Shown piece by piece: positions 52,392 to 60,484 of a stretch of DNA of 64,000 bases. Numbering within the stretch: position 1 is the stretch's first letter; every line of letters starts with the position of its first letter. Source of the DNA: Kibdelosporangium persicum (lineage in GTDB: Bacteria > Actinomycetota > Actinomycetes > Mycobacteriales > Pseudonocardiaceae); contig NZ_JAAATY010000020.1 of assembly GCF_013280595.1 (NCBI RefSeq), forward strand, positions 112,649 to 176,648, written 5' to 3'. A model generated the notes under the pieces. The model was not told the DNA's origin. It did not search any database and worked only from the letters and a program-made list of their open reading frames with translations. The position numbers and the translations under genes were made by a program.

Positions 52392-53102
52392 GTGACAGAC
52401 CCGCTGCGGCCGATGGGCCGCACTCGTCTTTACGAACAAGTGCTCGACCGTCTGCGCGAGTACGTCGCCCAGGAGAACCTCGCCGCGGGGGACCGGCTGC
52501 CGGCCGAACGGGACCTCGCGCAGCGGCTCGGGGTCAGCCGGGCCTCGGTGAAGCAGGCCATCGTGGTTCTTGAGGTCCAGGGTTACGTCGAGGCGCGGCA
52601 CGGCGGCGGCACGTACCTGGTGCGCGACACGCTCGACTCCGAGCCCGTCGAGCGGCTGGTCGAACGCCGCCGCAGGCTGCCGGACGTGCTGGACGCCAGG
52701 GAAGCACTGGAGACCAAACTGGCCGAGCTGGCCGCACGGCGCCGCGACGACGCAGACATCGACGCCATGGAGTCGGCCCTGCGCCTGATGGCCGAGGAGA
52801 TCTCGGCGGGCGAGAAGGGCGCGGAGGGCGACCGGCGGTTCCACGCCGCGGTCACCGCGGCCGCCCGCAGCCCGCTGCTCGCCGAGTTCATGGCGGTCAT
52901 CGCCGACCAGATCACCGAGAGCAGGCACGAGTCGCTCCGGCAGCCGGGCCGGCCCCGCAGCTCGCTGCGGCAGCACCAGCGCATCCTCGACGCCATCAGG
53001 AAAGAGGACCCCAGGGCAGCGGCGGCCGCCATGCGCAGGCACGTGCGGACGGTGGCGGAGGTCCGCCTGCTGTCCTGGAGTCCCGAGGATCTTCCCGGCT
53101 AG
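52392..53102 (+). CDS. FadR/GntR-family regulator of the malonate operon (MatR-like)
   Basis: A 236-residue GntR protein of the FadR (FCD) group. The N-terminal winged helix covers residues 8-75 with LYEQVLDRLREYVAQENLAAGDRLPAERDL and VSRASVKQAIVVLEVQGYV; the FCD domain begins around residue 90 with DARE and contains the expected metal/ligand histidines in FHAAV and LRQHQRI. In other bacteria malonate genes are controlled by a MatR of this type. GTG 52392 is the start. It is divergent from matC, facing the long inverted repeat. Confidence 0.9.
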   Translation: MTDPLRPMGRTRLYEQVLDRLREYVAQENLAAGDRLPAERDLAQRLGVSRASVKQAIVVLEVQGYVEARHGGGTYLVRDTLDSEPVERLVERRRRLPDVLDAREALETKLAELAARRRDDADIDAMESALRLMAEEISAGEKGAEGDRRFHAAVTAAARSPLLAEFMAVIADQITESRHESLRQPGRPRSSLRQHQRILDAIRKEDPRAAAAAMRRHVRTVAEVRLLSWSPEDLPG

Positions 53103-53229
53103 GTCGTGTTTTGAATGTCCCGGTCGATGAGAGTCGGGATCGGGGCGGTTCCTGGCGTCGCCGCGGGATCGCCGCGAATACTGGTTGTCTTTGGGCGGTC
53201 CCGCGGTGGCGTCAGGGGCCGCATCCGGC

Positions 53230-53315
53230 CCGGCTATCGCGATCGGACGGGTCTGGCAGCGCTCGACCAGACGGCGGCGGCCTTCTACCGACAGCGGGGC
53301 GTTACGGTGGAGCAT
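53230..53315 (-). pseudogene. IS481-type transposase N-terminal fragment
   Basis: Reading on the minus strand from 53315, the first 28 codons give MLHRNAPLSVEGRRRLVERC and QTRPIA, the start of IS481-family transposases. After that the similarity stops, and no helix-turn-helix or DDE core follows in any frame. A 13-bp perfect inverted repeat GGACGGGTCTTTC (53316-53328) / GAAAGACCCGTCC (53370-53382) lies just outside the fragment. The remaining 53103-53430 region holds no convincing gene. It is an insertion-sequence relic. Confidence 0.65.
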
Positions 53316-53430
53316 GGACGGGTCTTTCTGCTCGGCGGACGAGTTGGTGGTACTTCTCATCCTGCCGCCGAAAGACCCGTCCCCATCCTCAGGCCCTGCC
53401 CGGCGTCAACAACCTCATGACCCGCAACAC

Positions 53431-54678
53431 CTAGCCCACCAGCATGGGCAGCGAGATGTAGTCGGCGATCGCCTGCTGCCCGGCGATGTTGGCGTGGACG
53501 CCGTCACCGGTGTCGTAGGCGGGGTAAATGCTGTTCGGCTTGAGCGGGTCCTTGAGCACCTGGTCGAAGTCGGTGACGCCGGTGCAGGTGCCGGCGCAGT
53601 TGTTCCACTTCTTCACGAACGTGCCGACGGCGTGGCGGTCGAGGTTGTTCTGGTCGCTGTAGCCGGGACGAGGCGTGATCGGGGTGACGTAGACGGCGAT
53701 CCCCTTGTCGCGCAGGCGTTCGAAGACCTGGCGGTAGCTCGTGACGATGGGCTCGGCGGTGCAGCCGTAGGCGAGGTCGTTCGTTCCGTAGTAGTAGATC
53801 ACCGCGGTGACACCGTGCAGCGCGAGAACGTCACGTTCCAGCCGGGACATCGCGTCCAGGCCCGCGACCTGCGGCGGCATTCCCGGGCAGGCGGCCGCGC
53901 TGGTGGTGCCGCCGATGCCCGCGTTGGCCACGGCCAGCTGGGCGGACCGGGGCAGCTCGGCCACGATCCGCCGGGCCAGGTCGTCCGTCCAGCGCCGGTT
54001 GGTCCCGGTCTCGGTGCAGCCGGGACCGCAGTTGGTGCTGCCGGTGCCGTCGACGACCGAACTGCCGAACGGCACGACCGTTCCCTTCAGCGCACGGTTG
54101 TGCACGTCGACCGCGCTGACCAGGTAGGTGGAGGTCACCGTCCGTGTGTACGCGGAGCCGGAGCTGTCGGACGTGTGCTCGCCGGATCCGGGCGGTGTGA
54201 GGTAATTGTCCCGGAACGCGGAGTTGTGTTGCCCGGGAACGACCGTGCCCGCGACGTACATGCTGACCGCGACGTCCTGGTCAGGACGCGTCAGCAGGTT
54301 TGTCTCGTCGCTCCAGATCTCGCCGCCCGCCGGGACGGTGACGGCGGCGCGGCCCGAGAAGGTGACCGCGCGCGGGGCGAGCACCGACGCGCCGCCCGTA
54401 CTGACTCCTACGGTGGTCCGGTCAATGGTCAGCGGGGTCTTGCCGAACGTGTTCTGCACCCGGATCCGGACCGCGTCGCCGCCCTGGCTGACGTGCGTGA
54501 TCATGCGCATCGACTGGTTGTCCAGCGTCACCGCGGCTAAGCCCTGCTGGGACTGGGCCCAGGCGGTGAACCAGCCCCGCGCCGGCCGTTCGGCCGCGGG
54601 TGCGGAACCGATGAGCGCCGCACTCACCAGTGCGGACACTGTTGTCAGGACGGTAAGCCGACCGAACCAGCTCGCCAT
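53431..54678 (-). CDS. secreted SGNH/GDSL hydrolase
   Basis: A 415-residue secreted esterase. A signal peptide (hydrophobic VLTTVSALVSAALIGSA, cleavage near APAAE) starts the protein. The SGNH blocks are visible: block I PFGSSVVDGTGS (GSS in place of GDS), block II ANAGIGG, block III YYYGTNDLAYG and block V GDGVHANIAG with the catalytic Asp-x-x-His. The N-terminal 180 residues form a beta-rich region common to actinomycete SGNH enzymes. Likely substrate: an ester in polysaccharide, lipid or rhamnogalacturonan. The upstream region is shared with a WhiB gene. Confidence 0.9.
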   Translation of the reverse strand: MASWFGRLTVLTTVSALVSAALIGSAPAAERPARGWFTAWAQSQQGLAAVTLDNQSMRMITHVSQGGDAVRIRVQNTFGKTPLTIDRTTVGVSTGGASVLAPRAVTFSGRAAVTVPAGGEIWSDETNLLTRPDQDVAVSMYVAGTVVPGQHNSAFRDNYLTPPGSGEHTSDSSGSAYTRTVTSTYLVSAVDVHNRALKGTVVPFGSSVVDGTGSTNCGPGCTETGTNRRWTDDLARRIVAELPRSAQLAVANAGIGGTTSAAACPGMPPQVAGLDAMSRLERDVLALHGVTAVIYYYGTNDLAYGCTAEPIVTSYRQVFERLRDKGIAVYVTPITPRPGYSDQNNLDRHAVGTFVKKWNNCAGTCTGVTDFDQVLKDPLKPNSIYPAYDTGDGVHANIAGQQAIADYISLPMLVG

Positions 54679-54869
54679 GTTGTCACCCTTCGTTCCACCG
54701 AACCGTCAACCAATCGCACACTACGGCTTCGTCCTGCCGGAAGTCCTCATCCCCGGCTCGGGAAAAGATCAGGCCGGAGGGGACAGCACGCCGTTCGGCG
54801 ATCTGCGGCCGGAGCCACTAGCGTGGGAGCCGTCACACCACCCGGGCCGGTTTTTCGGTGATTTTCGGT

Positions 54870-54896
54870 GGTTAGGGCGCGCATGCGCTTGGGTAC
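54870..54896 (+). promoter_or_regulatory. possible SigF/SigB-type promoter ahead of whiB-like gene
   Basis: GGTT at 54870-54873 and GGGTAC at 54891-54896 are separated by 17 bases, close to the GGTT-N15-17-GGGTAW pattern of SigF/SigB-type promoters. It lies about 42 bases before the WhiB start. The last base departs from consensus, so this is a weak call. Confidence 0.35.
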
Positions 54897-54938
54897 CCGG
54901 GCCTCACGACGGAGATGACCGGGTGGGGAGACAACACC

Positions 54939-55241
54939 ATGACTTACACCAAGCGACTGCCCAAGCCTGTGGTCGAGCAGTGGGACTGGCAGCTTCGGGG
55001 GGCCTGCCGTGGTCAGGAGTCGGCGGTCTTCTTCCATCCCGACAACGAGCGTGGCCCCGCCCGGCGAACCAGGCAGGCAAGGGCGAAACAGGTGTGCCAG
55101 AGCTGCCCGGTGATCGTGCAGTGCCGCCAGCACGCCCTGCGCACACGGGAGCCGTTCGGAGTCTGGGGTGGACTCGACGAGGACGAACGCCGTGCCATCT
55201 TCTCGAAGCGGACCCGCGAGCAGCACCAGCCCGCCGCTTGA
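54939..55241 (+). CDS. WhiB-family Fe-S transcription factor (WhiB3/WhiD-like)
   Basis: A 100-residue Wbl protein from ATG 54939 (a longer start at 54915 adds eight residues). Cys23, Cys53, Cys56 and Cys62 form the C-x29-C-x2-C-x5-C [4Fe-4S] ligand set, FFHPDNERG lies between, and the beta-turn PFGVWGG precedes a basic end. WDWQLRGACRG and the ARARAKQVCQSCPVI-type spacing resemble WhiB3/WhiD, which sense redox or nitric oxide and bind sigma-A region 4. A hairpin terminator follows its stop. Confidence 0.92.
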   Translation: MTYTKRLPKPVVEQWDWQLRGACRGQESAVFFHPDNERGPARRTRQARAKQVCQSCPVIVQCRQHALRTREPFGVWGGLDEDERRAIFSKRTREQHQPAA

Positions 55242-55254
55242 CGACCTACCCCAC

Positions 55255-55295
55255 GCGACGGACGCGAACCGGACAGACCGGGTCGCGTCCGTCGC
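55255..55295. terminator. 13-bp-arm hairpin after whiB-like gene
   Basis: GCGACGGACGCGA (55255-55267) pairs perfectly with TCGCGTCCGTCGC (55283-55295) with a 15-base loop, followed by TCGTTTTC. It starts 13 bases after the WhiB stop and fits an intrinsic terminator. Confidence 0.75.
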
Positions 55296-55298
55296 TCG

Positions 55299-55666
55299 TT
55301 TTCGCGCTGTGAACGAGCTGATCTCACGCTTTTCAAGCGCCCCAACACTTTCAGTGCAACTGTTAAGTCCGGAGTGGACGAACGGGGGAGTGTGCGGCGG
55401 CGACAGGTTCACCGCCGCGGTGACGATCCCGGTACCGATTCCAGGCAGACGATTCCCCATGGACGGGTTCCGAGTGGACGCGGTCGCCCGGATCGCGGTG
55501 GGACCGGCGGAATGGTCACCGCGGGGTGAACCTGATCAAGCAGTGGTCCGGCCGCAGGGCGGGCACTGCTTGGCGCACAGCACATCGGCGGCACGATCGC
55601 GCTCGCCGGATCATTCGCCCGCTTACCACGACGCGGGACGTGAACCTGTGGCCGGACGGCCACAGG
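55299..55666. other. gene-free 368-bp stretch between WhiB and sigma factor genes
   Basis: Frames on both strands are open in places, but none shows a start with ribosome binding site plus recognisable sequence. I see no RNA gene, repeat or operator here. Its first part follows the whiB terminator; the sigma factor gene ends at its right border. Confidence 0.5.
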
Positions 55667-56446
55667 TCACTGTTCCTCCAGCAGACCGTCCCGCAGCTTC
55701 TGCAGGGTGCGGGCGAGCAGCCGGGAGACGTGCATCTGCGAGATGCCGATCTTCTCCGCGATCTGGGTCTGGGTGAGGTTTCCGAAGAACCGCAACAACA
55801 GGATGGTGCGTTCCCGCTCGGGCAGCTCCCGCACCAACGGCAGCAGGGACTCGTGGTTCTCCACGCCCTCCAGCGCCGAATCCGGCTCGCCCAGCATCTC
55901 GCCGAGCGAGGTGTTGTCCGAATCCTGCGTGAGCATGTCGTCCAGCGACACCGAGTGGTACGCGTTACCCGCTTCGAGGCCTTCGTAAACCTCGTCCTTG
56001 CTCAGGCCGAGCCGGGTGGCGATCTCACTCGGCGTCGGCGCCCGGCCCAGCTGCTGGGACAGTTCGTTGCCGGCCGCCGTGATCGACAGGTGCAGCTCCT
56101 TCAGCCGCCGCGGCACCCGCACCGACCAGCTGGAGTCCCGGAAGTACCGGCGGATCTCGCCCATCACGGTCGGCACGGCGAACGACAGGAAGTCCGTGCC
56201 CCGGGTGGGATCGAAGCGGTCGACGGCGTTGATCAGGCCGACGGTCGCCACCTGGACGAGGTCCTCGCCGGACTCGCCACGGTGGGCGAACCGCCGCGCG
56301 ATGTGCTCGGCCACGGGCAGGTGCCCGGTGACGAGTTCGTCGCGCAGCACGGTACGGCGGGGGTCGTCCTGGGGCAGCGCCGCGAGCTCGTGGAACAAGG
56401 GCGCCAGGTGCTCGTAGCCGTTCTTGGTTCTGGCTCTTGTCGTCAC
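55667..56446 (-). CDS. SigB/SigF/SigG-type RNA polymerase sigma factor
   Basis: A 259-residue group 3 sigma factor. Region 2 is residues 35-105 (GHLPVAEHIARRFAHRGE, DLVQVATVGLINAVDRFDP, FLSFAVPTVMGEIRRYFRD), region 3 near 110-175, and region 4 near 205-255 with LPERERTILLLRFFGNLTQTQIA and a helix-turn-helix ISQMHVSRLLARTLQKLR. It fits the SigF/SigB stress-response group. GTG 56446 overlaps the stop of the anti-sigma gene by four bases, so the two are co-translated. The operon start carries a matching autoregulatory promoter at 56933-56957. Confidence 0.92.
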   Translation of the reverse strand: MTTRARTKNGYEHLAPLFHELAALPQDDPRRTVLRDELVTGHLPVAEHIARRFAHRGESGEDLVQVATVGLINAVDRFDPTRGTDFLSFAVPTVMGEIRRYFRDSSWSVRVPRRLKELHLSITAAGNELSQQLGRAPTPSEIATRLGLSKDEVYEGLEAGNAYHSVSLDDMLTQDSDNTSLGEMLGEPDSALEGVENHESLLPLVRELPERERTILLLRFFGNLTQTQIAEKIGISQMHVSRLLARTLQKLRDGLLEEQ

Positions 56447-56895
56447 GCCCCACCCATCCTCGGATCAGCCGGGTGCGGACCGCGTTTGGTCATCTCGATC
56501 AGCACCCGGTAACCGCCGGGAACCTGCTCGACGCGGGTGCTGGCGCTGTCGGCGAGGGTGGTGAGCACCCGCCAGCCGAACGACGCCGTGTCCAACAGAG
56601 CGTCTACTGTGGACAGAGCGGAGGCCTGCATGCCGATGCCGTTGTCGGTGACCCGGAACCGGCACCGCAGCTCGGTGCCCGGCCACGCCGCGCCCGCCAG
56701 CATCGAGCACGCCTCGTCGACGGCCAGCTTCAGGTCCGCGACGAAGTCGAGATCGAAGTCCTCCCGCATCGCGATGGTGGCCGCGAGCGACCTGATGATC
56801 GGAAGGTACCGCGCCTCGGCCGGGACTCTCAGCTCGATGTCACCCACGTCCACCGAACTGTCCACGAAGGACTTGTTGGCCGCAGTCATGATCAC
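56443..56895 (-). CDS. anti-sigma regulatory factor, RsbW/UsfX-like kinase
   Basis: A 150-residue GHKL-type ATPase. DLKLAVDEACSML near residues 56-68 is the N box and TASFGWRVLTTLAD near 104-117 the later ATP-lid region, arranged as in RsbW and UsfX anti-sigma factors. It would bind and inhibit the sigma factor encoded next and be released by an anti-anti-sigma factor; no STAS gene is present in the window. ATG 56895 or 56889 starts it. Four-base overlap with the sigma gene supports a stoichiometric pair. Confidence 0.88.
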   Translation of the reverse strand: MIMTAANKSFVDSSVDVGDIELRVPAEARYLPIIRSLAATIAMREDFDLDFVADLKLAVDEACSMLAGAAWPGTELRCRFRVTDNGIGMQASALSTVDALLDTASFGWRVLTTLADSASTRVEQVPGGYRVLIEMTKRGPHPADPRMGGA

Positions 56896-56932
56896 CGCCC
56901 CTCGTTTCGTGTGTGACGACTGATGGCCTGGT

Positions 56933-56957
56933 TAACCCGGCAGGCCAGGCGGCAAAC
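56933..56957 (-). promoter_or_regulatory. SigF/SigB-type promoter for the anti-sigma/sigma operon
   Basis: On the minus strand GTTT (56957-56954) and GGGTTA (56938-56933) are separated by 15 bases, close to the GTTT-N14-16-GGGTAT pattern of SigF/SigB promoters. It lies about 38 bases upstream of the anti-sigma start, which indicates autoregulation by the sigma factor of the same operon. Confidence 0.6.
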
Positions 56958-56992
56958 GCGTGTCACGGTCGGTAGCTGTGATCCAGGCGAAT

Positions 56993-57018
56993 GGTTGAAA
57001 CGGGTCCCGCGTGGGTAA
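56993..57018 (+). promoter_or_regulatory. divergent SigF/SigB-type promoter for the 166-residue hypothetical gene
   Basis: GGTT at 56993-56996 and GGGTAA at 57013-57018 with a 16-base spacer fit the same promoter class and read towards the gene at 57082. Both promoters lie within 90 bases, so sigma would activate its own operon and this gene together. Confidence 0.6.
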
Positions 57019-57081
57019 CTGCCGGGCGCCTCGGACCGATCATCCAGGTGAACCGCACGCCTGGGGAGGTGGACGAACGAG

Positions 57082-57582
57082 ATGAGCGACGAATGTCCGC
57101 TGGTGCAGATTCGGGCCAGAGCACGCGCCCTCGTGGCGATGGCCCGGGACGGCGACACGGCCGGCCTGGTGGACGCCCTCGACCGGCTGCTGGCCGAACA
57201 GGCCGAAGGCGGCCCGGGGCCGCACCGGATCGTCGGCGAACTCATCTCCGCCGCCGTGCAGATGGTCGCGGTGCGTGCCGGTGAGATGCCGCCGCACACC
57301 CTCTTCGCCGTCGACATCCGGGACGACGCCGACCACGCGGTGGCCATCGACCACCTGGAACCGCCACTGCGCGCGACCATCCGTGCCCTGCTGGCCGAAC
57401 TCAACGGCCATCCGGAGGACGCCTGCTTCCAGCTCGAACTCGCGCTCAGTGACATCGACCTCGAGTCCACCCTCGAAGTGGTCGTGCACGCTCTACTGTG
57501 GACGATCGGGATGTTGGAGTGGTGCGAGGAGCAGGGAGTGGACGCCCCGGACTGGCTGAGGGGCGCGGGGCTGGCGGCTTGA
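57082..57582 (+). CDS. hypothetical protein, all-helical, in the sigma-factor regulon
   Basis: A 166-residue acidic protein with a strong ribosome binding site (GGGAGGTGG) ahead of ATG 57082. It is predicted helical throughout with no membrane segment, signal peptide or known motif; conserved-looking stretches are PLVQIRARARALVAMARDGD, PHRIVGELISAAVQMVAVR and ALLWTIGMLEWCEEQGVD. It lies divergent from the anti-sigma gene behind a matching SigF-type promoter, so it is probably a stress-regulon protein. It ends ten bases before the ligase gene. I do not recognise the family. Confidence 0.75.
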   Translation: MSDECPLVQIRARARALVAMARDGDTAGLVDALDRLLAEQAEGGPGPHRIVGELISAAVQMVAVRAGEMPPHTLFAVDIRDDADHAVAIDHLEPPLRATIRALLAELNGHPEDACFQLELALSDIDLESTLEVVVHALLWTIGMLEWCEEQGVDAPDWLRGAGLAA

Positions 57583-57592
57583 CCGATACCGT

Positions 57593-59047
57593 ATGACCGT
57601 GCCGGGTGACCAGCCCCGAGGGGACCTGACGGAGTACCGACGGAAGCGCGATGCCGCGCGCACGCCGGAACCGGTACCCGACGAGGCCGTGCTGCCGCAC
57701 GGCGACGACGACACCTTTGTCATCCAGGAGCACCACGCCCGGCAGTTGCACTGGGACGTCCGGCTGGAACGCGGCGGTGTGCTGGTGTCGTGGGCCGTGC
57801 CGAAGGGGCTGCCGACGGACCCGAAGACGGTTCGGCTGGCCGTGCACACCGAGGACCATCCCATGGAGTACGCCACCTTCGAAGGCGTGATCCCCAAGGG
57901 CGAGTACGGCGCGGGCAAGATGACCATCTGGGACCGCGGTACGTACGAAACGCTCAAATGGGAGGACTACGAGGTCGACGTGGTCCTGCACGGTGAACGG
58001 GTCGACGGCCACTTCACCTTCCTCAGACGCAGCGAGGGCTGGATCGTGCGCCGCCGTGGCGCGCCCCAGGACCCGAACTGGCAGCCGCTGCCCGACGAGA
58101 TGCAGCCGATGCTCGCCACGGTCGGCCCGATGCCGCCCGCGGGTGAGGACGACAAGTGGGCGTACGAGTTCAAATGGGACGGCGTCCGGGCGCTGGTGCG
58201 GGTCGAGGGCGGCCGGCTGGAGATCTTCAGCCGGGCGGGCAACAACGTCACGGCGAGTTATCCGGAGCTCGCTGACCTGGGGAAACAGTTGAGCAGCGCG
58301 CAGGCATGGCTGGACGGCGAGATCGTCGCGTTCGCCGCGGGCAAGCCGAGCTTCGCCGAACTGCAGAAGCGGATGCACGTGGCCAACGCGGCCCAGGCGC
58401 GCAGGCTGGCCGGCCAGGTTCCGGTCAGCCTGCTGCTGTTCGATCTGCTGCACTTCGAAGGACGCTCACTGCTGAAACTGCCGTTCGCCGACCGCCGCGC
58501 GCTGTTGGAGAAACTGGGGCTGCGCGGCAGCCATTGGTACACGTCGCCGTCGTATCCAGGCGCCGGTGCGGCGGTGCTCGCCGCCAGCCGGGAACAGGGC
58601 CTGGAAGGCGTGATCGCCAAACGGCTGGACTCCCGCTACACGCCCGGCCGGTCCCCGGCGTGGATCAAGGTCGCCGACGTGCGGCCGCAGGAGGTCGTGA
58701 TCGGCGGCTGGCGGCCGGGCGAGGGCCGCAGGCAAGGCGTGCTCGGCGCGTTGCTGCTCGGGATTCCCGAGGACGGCGGCCTGCGGTTCGTCGGTTCGGT
58801 CGGCACCGGGTTCTCCGACGCGGAACTGGAGTCGTTGACCGAGCGGCTGCGTCCCCTGGCACGCAGGACGTCGCCGTTCACCGGCAAGCTGCCGCCGGAG
58901 CGGGCGCGGGGCGCGAAGTGGGTTGAGCCGGAGCTGGTCGGGGAAGTCGTCTTCCGGATCTGGACGCCCGACGGCCGGATGCGCGCGCCGGTCTGGCGTG
59001 GCCTGCGGCCGGACAAGTCGCCCGACGAGGTGGAGCTGAATGCCTGA
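57593..59047 (+). CDS. ligD: LigD-type DNA ligase with N-terminal 3'-phosphoesterase domain
   Basis: A 484-residue protein carrying two of the three LigD activities. The N-terminal 3'-phosphoesterase domain (residues 1-160) has FVIQEHHARQLHWDVRLERGG and the histidine pair used for metal-dependent 3'-end trimming. The ligase domain follows: EFKWDGVRALVR with nucleophile Lys194, AWLDGEIVAF, GLEGVIAKRLDSRY and IKVADVRPQEV, then an OB fold. In Mycobacterium one LigD polypeptide joins polymerase, phosphoesterase and ligase; here the polymerase is a separate gene downstream overlapping by eight bases (ATGCCTGA). ATG 57593 or GTG 57599 starts it. The partner Ku gene is not in the window. Confidence 0.92.
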   Translation: MTVPGDQPRGDLTEYRRKRDAARTPEPVPDEAVLPHGDDDTFVIQEHHARQLHWDVRLERGGVLVSWAVPKGLPTDPKTVRLAVHTEDHPMEYATFEGVIPKGEYGAGKMTIWDRGTYETLKWEDYEVDVVLHGERVDGHFTFLRRSEGWIVRRRGAPQDPNWQPLPDEMQPMLATVGPMPPAGEDDKWAYEFKWDGVRALVRVEGGRLEIFSRAGNNVTASYPELADLGKQLSSAQAWLDGEIVAFAAGKPSFAELQKRMHVANAAQARRLAGQVPVSLLLFDLLHFEGRSLLKLPFADRRALLEKLGLRGSHWYTSPSYPGAGAAVLAASREQGLEGVIAKRLDSRYTPGRSPAWIKVADVRPQEVVIGGWRPGEGRRQGVLGALLLGIPEDGGLRFVGSVGTGFSDAELESLTERLRPLARRTSPFTGKLPPERARGAKWVEPELVGEVVFRIWTPDGRMRAPVWRGLRPDKSPDEVELNA

Positions 59048-59903
59048 TCAGCTGGTCAAGGTCGGTGAGCAGACGCTGAAGCTGACCAACATGGAGAAGG
59101 TGCTCTACCCGGAGGCCGGGTTCACCAAGGCGCAGGTGATCGACTACTACGCCCGGATCGCGCCGGTCCTGCTGCCGCACCTGGCCGGCCGGCCGGTGAC
59201 GCTGCGTCGCTACCCCAACGGCGTCGACGGCCAGTCGTTCTTCGAGAAGAACGTCGCCAGGCACGCGCCGGAGTGGGTGCGCACCGAACGGCTGCCGACG
59301 CCGGGCAGCAGCAAGGGCAACGAGTTTCTGGACTTCGTGCTGATCGAGGACCTGGCGACGCTGGCGTGGGTGGCCAACCTGGCCGCGCTGGAGCTGCACG
59401 TTCCACAGTGGAGGATCGGCGACGATCCGGATCTGCTGGTGTTCGACCTGGATCCCGGCCCGCCCGCGACCGTCGTCGAGTGCTGCCAGGTCGCGCTGTG
59501 GTTGCGCGAGGAACTGGCCGAGGGCGGGTACGACGCCTGGCCGAAAACCAGCGGTTCGAAGGGGATGCAGCTCTACGTCCCGGTGGAGCCCGGCGAACTG
59601 GACACGTGGGAGTACTCACGCGGCCTCGCCGAACGGCTGGCCCGTGCCTACCCACGGCAGGTCGTCGCCACGATGGCCAAGGCGCAGCGCGGCGGGAAGG
59701 TCTTCATCGACTGGAGCCAGAACCGCCCGGCCAAGACCACGATCGCGCCCTATTCGCTGCGCGCCCGCTCGCAGCCGACCGTTTCCACTCCGGTGACCTG
59801 GCAGGAAGTCGAGGAGTGCGAGCACGTCGAGGACCTGACCTTCACCGCGGACGAGGTGCGGGCGCGGGTCGAGGACATGGGAGATCTGCTCGATTACCGT
59901 TGA
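59040..59903 (+). CDS. LigD-type polymerase (primase-polymerase) domain protein
   Basis: A 287-residue stand-alone NHEJ polymerase. LTNMEKVLYPEAGFTKAQVIDYYARIAPVLLPHL at the N-terminus, LRRYPNGVDGQSFFEKN, and the catalytic region LLVFDLDPGPP with its two metal-binding aspartates, followed by TSGSKGMQLYVP and WSQNRPAKTTIAPYSLRARSQPTVSTPV, match LigD POL. It should add nucleotides at broken DNA ends together with Ku and the ligase encoded immediately upstream. It overlaps that gene by eight bases. Split LigD is known in other actinobacteria, so it is not a decay product. Confidence 0.93.
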   Translation: MPDQLVKVGEQTLKLTNMEKVLYPEAGFTKAQVIDYYARIAPVLLPHLAGRPVTLRRYPNGVDGQSFFEKNVARHAPEWVRTERLPTPGSSKGNEFLDFVLIEDLATLAWVANLAALELHVPQWRIGDDPDLLVFDLDPGPPATVVECCQVALWLREELAEGGYDAWPKTSGSKGMQLYVPVEPGELDTWEYSRGLAERLARAYPRQVVATMAKAQRGGKVFIDWSQNRPAKTTIAPYSLRARSQPTVSTPVTWQEVEECEHVEDLTFTADEVRARVEDMGDLLDYR

Positions 59904-60062
59904 GTACCGGTCCGATGAGCAGATGAATACGCCGATACGAGTACAAAACGGCGGGTTCACTCTCGGCTACACGTTTCAGCGAACGACGCGGTTGGTGGCT
60001 ACCGCGCAAGGAAAACAGGGGTAACCTCCCAACGGGGATCGGTTGGGAAGGAGTGGTTCACT

Positions 60063-60470
60063 GTGTCACGTCAGCGCTCTTCTGTCGTACCGGTCGGTGC
60101 GGTCAAGCCGAGAACCCCGCCGGAGCAACGGCGCGTCCGCACCGAAGTGCCCCGGCCGGCCCTCACACTGACACCGGGACTGCAGTTGCGCCGCGCGGTC
60201 GACACGGCACTGCTCGATCTGCAGAAGGTGTCCCAGGCGGAGCGAACCGAAATGGTGGGCGCGATGCGCAGGGTCAACGACAACCTGCACGGCGCGTTGG
60301 CGCACACCGCGGCCATCGGGGAGACGTGCATGATCGCGGCCGCGGTCCAGGCCGTGCACGCCGCCGAGGACCACCTCGAAGCCTCCGAGCTCAGCCAGGC
60401 ACGCGTAGCACTGACCACGGCCCGTGAGCGGCTCACCTCGCCGACCGCCAAGCCGAGGGACCTGACCTGA
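60063..60470 (+). CDS. hypothetical helical protein
   Basis: A 135-residue protein from GTG 60063 with GGAAGGAG upstream. The first 40 residues are Arg/Pro-rich and probably flexible; the rest is a strongly helical stretch with heptad-like spacing (LQLRRAVDTALLDLQKVSQ, AMRRVNDNLHGALAHTAAIG). No membrane segment, cysteine cluster or known motif is present. It lies between the LigD polymerase gene and malQ; the intergenic 160 bases before it look like a promoter region. Function unknown. Confidence 0.7.
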   Translation: MSRQRSSVVPVGAVKPRTPPEQRRVRTEVPRPALTLTPGLQLRRAVDTALLDLQKVSQAERTEMVGAMRRVNDNLHGALAHTAAIGETCMIAAAVQAVHAAEDHLEASELSQARVALTTARERLTSPTAKPRDLT

Positions 60471-60484
60471 GCCATAGTGCTGAT

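Noticed and set aside
53111..53434. Possible plus-strand genes of about 100 codons in the 53.1-53.4 kb region
   Set aside because: No ribosome binding site or recognisable family; the IS481 fragment on the minus strand explains part of the region better.
55168..55776. 202-codon plus-strand frame running over the WhiB end into the sigma factor gene
   Set aside because: It crosses the whiB terminator hairpin and overlaps the sigma factor gene; no start signal or family match.
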